This document shows positions 4,910-8,629 of a stretch of 8,629 bases of DNA, piece by piece. Made by a program: the position numbers and the translations under genes. The number at the start of each line of letters is the position of its first letter. Position 1 is the stretch's first letter. Location: contig CAMLIF010000137.1 of NCBI GenBank assembly GCA_946479985.1, forward strand, positions 1 to 8,629. Direction: 5' to 3'. The notes under the pieces were generated by a model. The model made no database searches, was not told the origin of the DNA, and saw only the letters and a program-made list of their open reading frames with translations. The DNA is from an uncultured Flavobacteriales bacterium (lineage in GTDB: Bacteria; Bacteroidota; Bacteroidia; Flavobacteriales; Crocinitomicaceae).

Positions 4910-6673
4910 CTATTTGTTGCTGATGAGGTGAACAAATCCCTGGATGGTATACAAAGTTTTGTCTACATCGTCGTATTCATATTTTTCGCTGGTTGGAGTG
5001 ATGGTATAGAAGTAAACACCTTCATTTAATTGTTTACCGCTTACATCTAATCCTTTCCAGTCGTTTTTGTAATCGTCGTTTTCATATACAACTGATCCCC
5101 ATCTGTTCACTATAGTCAGTGAAACCTTGTCAAAATTGTCGAGATTATTTACGTAGAAAGCATCGTTTGTTCCGTCTCCGTTCATAGTTATGAAGTTTGG
5201 AGCCGTAATCGGACATTGTTCATAAACCCTTATCGGTGCACTTTCAATTGTCTTCCCGCAAACATCATAAACGGTTACAGTGAAAATATTCAGGTTTGGT
5301 TCTAACACCGCTCCGGTTATGTATATACTATCTGCGTTTGTTGCCCAGTTTCCGGGATTCCAGTCGTACAAATAGGTTGGAACACCGTTTTCAACATTGC
5401 AGTTGATAAAGGCAGTTTGTCCCATTTCAGAACATAAATTAATCGAATCGGTTGAAGTGATGGTCATTGCCAGATAATCAATGATCGTTAAGGAAATAGA
5501 TGTAGTATCGAATGTTCCTTCACAGATATTTTCGATGATAATATTGAATTCTACCGTTTCATTTCCTTCTGTTAAATTGTCGAAGTATGCAGAGATCCCA
5601 ATAGTATCTGAACCAACATTCGCAGGAATAATCAACGTGTCTTCAATGTAAGGGTAATCATCACCATTGGTTGCAGTACCACTTAGTAATACCTGAACTA
5701 CCAATGCTTCCGTACTGTCAGACCTAGAAACGATAAATCCGGCAAAACCACAGTCTTCAATAATTGAGCTTGGTCCCGTAATAGCAACTTCTACAGGTAT
5801 TTCTACCTGACAGGCTACGATGCGGTAGCCGTAGGTCCTGATATGCGAGTTAATCAGGGTTCCTTCCCGGTATTCATCTACCTGAACTCCGGCAACGTAA
5901 TTACCAACCAGGTTCGGAGTAAAGGTGATCATTCCGGTTTGGGAGTCAACTGCAATGTTCGAGCCTGTACCGAATGGCATTGATGCTGAATAACCGGGGT
6001 TCCAGTCGACAGGAGCATACGGTGCGGCAGATTCCGGACTTGGGGTGACATCCAAACTGCTGCCACCTAAATATGGCGCCGCAAGTGAGTATACCAGTGA
6101 ATCTCCATCGGGATCAAATGCATGATGATCGAAATCCAATGAGTTTCCGGAACACAATACCAATGGTGGATAGTTCACAAATCGGGCACCGTGATTTTCG
6201 AGATCTACAAGCGAAGAACCCGGTATGTTTGTAGTTAATGTAATACCGTTTCCAGTCGGATCAACAATATTATCAATATTTCCCGCCCAGCAGCAACGTT
6301 GATAAGAAACGTAATAACCTCCCGGATCGAAAGGTAATGTAACAGTATCAATGTAAATCGCTCGTTCAATACAAATGTCGGTTGGAGGAGTTACACAGGG
6401 ATCATCATAAACAACAGGAAGCTGTTCAACCAATGAAAAATCGACGTTATAGGTGCTGTAAACAGTTCCGTTAGCATAGAAAATAGTATACTGAAGCGGA
6501 GCATCGAAACCTGTTGCCGAACCACAATCCCGGAATAATTCAATGGTGATTTTGTAATTATTATTACCAAGGGAGTCATAATAAATTTCACCACCAACAA
6601 TGTGTGATGCTTTAGCACTGTTTGAGAATAAGCAGCAAGTAACGATTGTCAGAATGAGTAACAGGTTTTTCAT
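4910..6673 (-). CDS. Secreted adhesin-like protein with gliding-motility (CHU_C) type B T9SS tail
   Basis: The ATG at 6671-6673 gives 587 residues with a clean signal peptide (MKNLLLILTIVTCC...SAKA, cleavage near residue 22). An ATG 42 bases upstream would put 14 poor residues before it and overlap the previous gene. The mature start SHIVGGEIYYDSLGNNNYKI, then LFRDC, matches the N-terminal region of many large Bacteroidota surface proteins. A D-x-DGDSLVYSL motif (about 187-197) is typical of Ig/cadherin-like folds. Residues 290-400 look like a Calx-beta domain, with GTATNGDDY, a TI-x-I strand and LTEGNETVEF. Residues 405-485 resemble a PKD/Ig-like unit. Residues 492-587 are the CHU_C sorting domain: PNFITMNGDGTNDAF, LTIVNRWGSVVYE, W-x-G and LNEGVYFYTI. 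The T9SS should export it to the cell surface. Likely roles are adhesion or matrix building; the ligand is unknown. It is the last gene of a minus-strand cluster and is followed by a strong terminator. Confidence 0.9.
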   Translation of the reverse strand: MKNLLLILTIVTCCLFSNSAKASHIVGGEIYYDSLGNNNYKITIELFRDCGSATGFDAPLQYTIFYANGTVYSTYNVDFSLVEQLPVVYDDPCVTPPTDICIERAIYIDTVTLPFDPGGYYVSYQRCCWAGNIDNIVDPTGNGITLTTNIPGSSLVDLENHGARFVNYPPLVLCSGNSLDFDHHAFDPDGDSLVYSLAAPYLGGSSLDVTPSPESAAPYAPVDWNPGYSASMPFGTGSNIAVDSQTGMITFTPNLVGNYVAGVQVDEYREGTLINSHIRTYGYRIVACQVEIPVEVAITGPSSIIEDCGFAGFIVSRSDSTEALVVQVLLSGTATNGDDYPYIEDTLIIPANVGSDTIGISAYFDNLTEGNETVEFNIIIENICEGTFDTTSISLTIIDYLAMTITSTDSINLCSEMGQTAFINCNVENGVPTYLYDWNPGNWATNADSIYITGAVLEPNLNIFTVTVYDVCGKTIESAPIRVYEQCPITAPNFITMNGDGTNDAFYVNNLDNFDKVSLTIVNRWGSVVYENDDYKNDWKGLDVSGKQLNEGVYFYTITPTSEKYEYDDVDKTLYTIQGFVHLISNK

Positions 6674-6689
6674 AAATAGGATTTGTTTA

Positions 6690-6715
6690 CAAAGAGATAA
6701 ACGATTTTTAAGCAA
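6690..6715 (-). promoter_or_regulatory. Weak possible internal promoter before the CHU_C-type gene
   Basis: On the minus strand TTG (6713-6715) and TCTCTTTG (6690-6697) are separated by 15 bases. The second box matches five of the six fixed bases of TAnnTTTG, but the spacer is short. It overlaps the end of the DUF2306 gene and could give the adhesin-like gene extra transcription independent of the upstream genes. Confidence 0.22.
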
Positions 6716-7355
6716 AATGGTTGTATCGGCTTCTTCTTTTTAGAAAAGCAAATATAATTATTGTTGGTAACCAACTGATAACAATTGATAAACAATAGAG
6801 CGTTTTCCACTCGAAAGTACTTAACTGACTTAGCGTTATCAATGAAATTCTGAGAATGATTGCAGATAGAAGCAGGCACAGTAATTCTTTCATAAACAAG
6901 GTGTGAAGCGGAACATTTTTTCTTCTGATTGATACGTATGCCGTTCTTCCGATATAAGCAGTATAGACGGCAAGCAGGAAGAACAGGAATTTTCCGGTTA
7001 TACCGCCCTCGGCATAAAAGCTGAGAATAAGTCCACCCGGAACAACGAATAGAAACAATAAGATCAGAGCTGCTTTACCTAACGTTTTATGTAGTTGCCG
7101 GAATTTAGTCTCAAAACGAAACAAAACAAGTAAACTGCACAGAAAGAGTGTTGTGCATGATGCAATTCCGTGAACAACTAATCCGGATTTGAAGAGCACA
7201 TTTGATGCTAAATGCGTTTTGTGGACCAGGAAACCATTGTCAAAGTCCGGATTTATATAGGTCAGAGCAACTTCGAAAATCCCGAAATTGAACAGATTTA
7301 TCAATAGGAAAAGTAGAATTCTAACCGGCAGCATGCGATTCGTCGACTGTGGCAT
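6708..7355 (-). CDS. DUF2306-family integral membrane protein
   Basis: This is a 215-residue membrane protein with about six to seven hydrophobic segments, near residues 10-32, 55-80, 93-112, 121-142, 155-177 and 186-205. The signature of the DUF2306 family is visible: a His in the early region (HKTHLASN, 45-52), a loop with RQLHKTLGKAALIL (86-99), the GGLILSFYAEGG motif (107-118), a helix ending in GRTAYVSIRRKNVPLHTLFM (136-155), and a final ILR (167-169). The conserved histidines (His45, His48, His62, His89, His151) could bind a metal or haem, but this is inference; the family has no assigned function. The ATG at 7355 overlaps the upstream gene by 35 bp, and a second ATG at 7334 would reduce the overlap to 14 bp. 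Either way, translational coupling with the WG-YARHG gene is likely. The adhesin-like gene starts 34 bases downstream of its stop. Confidence 0.8.
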   Translation of the reverse strand: MPQSTNRMLPVRILLFLLINLFNFGIFEVALTYINPDFDNGFLVHKTHLASNVLFKSGLVVHGIASCTTLFLCSLLVLFRFETKFRQLHKTLGKAALILLFLFVVPGGLILSFYAEGGITGKFLFFLLAVYTAYIGRTAYVSIRRKNVPLHTLFMKELLCLLLSAIILRISLITLSQLSTFEWKTLYCLSIVISWLPTIIIFAFLKRRSRYNHFA

Positions 7356-8629
7356 GGATGAATTTTCCTGGATTTGATTTAATGTCTTTCAAATAGCGTT
7401 TGATCATGGCTACATTCCGCTTTTCCAGATCAGTCAATTTCGAATCTACATTTTTGTATTTCGGTTTATACCAGCTGAATTGCGAGAAATAATTATTCAG
7501 AGCAGGATCAGTGAATTTCATGCCTTTTGATGCATATAATTCATTGATCATAAATTCCATATCGGCAACAGACAGATGGTCGGTAATCTGATAAGAAAGG
7601 TATTCTGCTTCTTCCGGATCATCAAAATGGAATACTTCGCCTGTTGGACCAGTTCCGTCGAGCTTTATCCGTTCTACTTCATCTTCCCTTAAATTCCGGT
7701 AGAAACTTCCTTTGAAATGATTTCTTGAAAGATCAATGGCTGAGATCATAGGATAATTTCCGTTACCTAAAGCGGTTATCTTACCAGATTTCTCTATGGA
7801 ATAATATTCATATTTGGTTCTGTAAGCATAGGGCATGAACGAATTGAATTCTTCCTCCCGTTCCATAAAAACGTAGTTTTTAACTTCTATCAAACTATCA
7901 TTGATAAATTTGAAAGCAGGTGCAGCATATTGGTTTGCATCCATCATAGAATAGTCATCAACCGAATACAATTCGACAGATCCAACTACATGGTTTGATT
8001 TATTAATGGTAACCAGGTTTTTTGTGTTTATAACATTTCCTCTGGCTTCAGAAACCATTCTGTACAAGTCGGTTGTAATAGAAACAATATCATCACTTCG
8101 TTTTATCTGCTTTAACGGTTCGTAATTCAATGAATCCTGTTCACAATAAATGCTATACATGAATTTTGGAAAAACCTTCAATTGGTTGAGGTAGGATGGA
8201 GGCATAATCATTCCGTTACTGCCATACCCTCTATCGAAGTATTCCAGTTCCTCCGTATTATACCACCAGGCGAAGAATTCAGATTGGTAATTGAATCGGA
8301 AGTCTTTCAATAAATTGAAGTAATTCGGTGCGTTTTCTTTTTCCGTGAATGCTTTCTGCGTTCCGTCTTTGTAAATTTTGAAGAGTTTGCCGCCAATTTC
8401 ACCGATAGCTACATACTCCATGATTTTACTCGGATAAATCACATCGTATTTTACGTTTACCATCGATTTGTCAACATAATTGTACAAGCCGTATTTTCCT
8501 CCCTGCTTGATTTCAACCATGTCTTTTACAACAAATCCAGGATTTGAGATGTATTCGTATTTTGTTCCCAGAAGCTCTTTTCCGTTTTCATCCACCAACC
8601 CGAATTTTACGTGTGGTTTAAGCTCTCCA
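7321..8629 (-). CDS. WG-repeat protein with C-terminal YARHG domain, N-terminus beyond window
   Basis: The frame runs from the window edge (8629) to the TAG at 7321-7323, so at least 435 C-terminal residues are visible. A TTG at 8596-8598 lies in frame but inside a repeat unit and is not the start. Visible residues 5-95 hold degenerate WG repeats: VKFGLVDENGKELLGTKYEY, GGKYGLYNYVDKSMVNVKYD and GGKLFKIYKDGTQ. Residues 100-345 form a large region I cannot classify, rich in Tyr, Asn and Asp. Residues 350-412 match the YARHG domain: LSVADMEFMINELYASKG, then F-x-DPALNNYFSQFSWYKP and LTDLEKRNVAMIKRY. The signature reads YASKG rather than YARHG. YARHG proteins are predicted to be extracellular or membrane-attached, so this protein is probably exported, though its N-terminus is not visible. 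It is the most upstream visible gene of a cluster with DUF2306 and CHU_C-type genes, and overlaps the former. Confidence 0.82.
   Translation of the reverse strand, partial: GELKPHVKFGLVDENGKELLGTKYEYISNPGFVVKDMVEIKQGGKYGLYNYVDKSMVNVKYDVIYPSKIMEYVAIGEIGGKLFKIYKDGTQKAFTEKENAPNYFNLLKDFRFNYQSEFFAWWYNTEELEYFDRGYGSNGMIMPPSYLNQLKVFPKFMYSIYCEQDSLNYEPLKQIKRSDDIVSITTDLYRMVSEARGNVINTKNLVTINKSNHVVGSVELYSVDDYSMMDANQYAAPAFKFINDSLIEVKNYVFMEREEEFNSFMPYAYRTKYEYYSIEKSGKITALGNGNYPMISAIDLSRNHFKGSFYRNLREDEVERIKLDGTGPTGEVFHFDDPEEAEYLSYQITDHLSVADMEFMINELYASKGMKFTDPALNNYFSQFSWYKPKYKNVDSKLTDLEKRNVAMIKRYLKDIKSNPGKFIHATVDESHAAG

Noticed and set aside
4835..5029. Plus-strand 64-codon frame with a hydrophobic middle
   Set aside because: It crosses the terminator hairpin and the antisense of the CHU_C domain. 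The hydrophobic run comes from the T-rich terminator tail.
6674..6715. Earlier ATG (6715) for the CHU_C-type gene
   Set aside because: It would place a polar, basic stretch before an otherwise perfect signal peptide and overlap the preceding gene. The ATG at 6673 is better.
6391..6879. Minus-strand 75- and 69-codon frames
   Set aside because: They lie in alternative frames over the CHU_C-type and DUF2306 genes and carry no domain or start signal.
1..8629. tRNA or rRNA genes, insertion sequence, prophage or defence system
   Set aside because: I saw no tRNA-like cloverleaf with conserved bases, no rRNA sequence, and no transposase, integrase, nuclease or toxin motifs in the readable proteins.

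Overview
The window looks like a chromosomal segment of a Bacteroidota bacterium, most likely a Flavobacteriales-type marine or freshwater organism; a Fluviicola or Crocinitomicaceae relative is a guess. The evidence is two secreted proteins carrying type IX secretion system (T9SS) sorting domains of the two different classes (type A near 1740-1970, gliding-motility/CHU_C type B near 4910-5200), Bacteroidota-style promoter boxes (TAnnTTTG), moderate-to-low GC, and families common in this phylum (WG repeats, DoxX-like and DUF2306 membrane proteins).

Layout, left to right. (1) 1-1083, plus: the C-terminal 360 residues of a DoxX-like multi-pass membrane protein whose start lies before the window. 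(2) 1084-1554, minus: a YehS/DUF1456 protein convergent with (1), with the two stop codons touching. (3) 1555-1735: an intergenic region filled by an 18-bp-arm inverted repeat with two smaller hairpins inside it. (4) 1736-3268, minus: a secreted beta-propeller-like protein with a type A T9SS tail. (5) 3269-3436: a divergent promoter region. (6) 3437-4561, plus: a membrane-anchored protein with a lysozyme/transglycosylase-like C-terminal half, probably starting at a TTG just after an exact TAnnTTTG box. (7) 4562-4909: about 350 bases with no sure gene. It holds a possible 38-residue minus-strand small ORF, a plain hairpin and a strong bidirectional terminator. (8) 8629-4910, minus: three tightly packed genes that probably form one transcription unit. 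They are a WG-repeat protein with a C-terminal YARHG domain (start beyond the window), a DUF2306 membrane protein overlapping it by up to 35 bp, and a 587-residue CHU_C-type secreted adhesin-like protein ending at the terminator.

The common theme is the cell envelope: two T9SS cargo proteins, a putative peptidoglycan-active or peptidoglycan-binding protein, a YARHG protein (a family proposed to be extracellular) and two integral membrane proteins. I see no mobile element, phage, CRISPR array, restriction or toxin system, and no clear new multi-gene system. The points most worth a second look are the structured repeat, the lysozyme-like protein with its TTG start, the WG-YARHG/DUF2306/CHU_C cluster and the small ORF.
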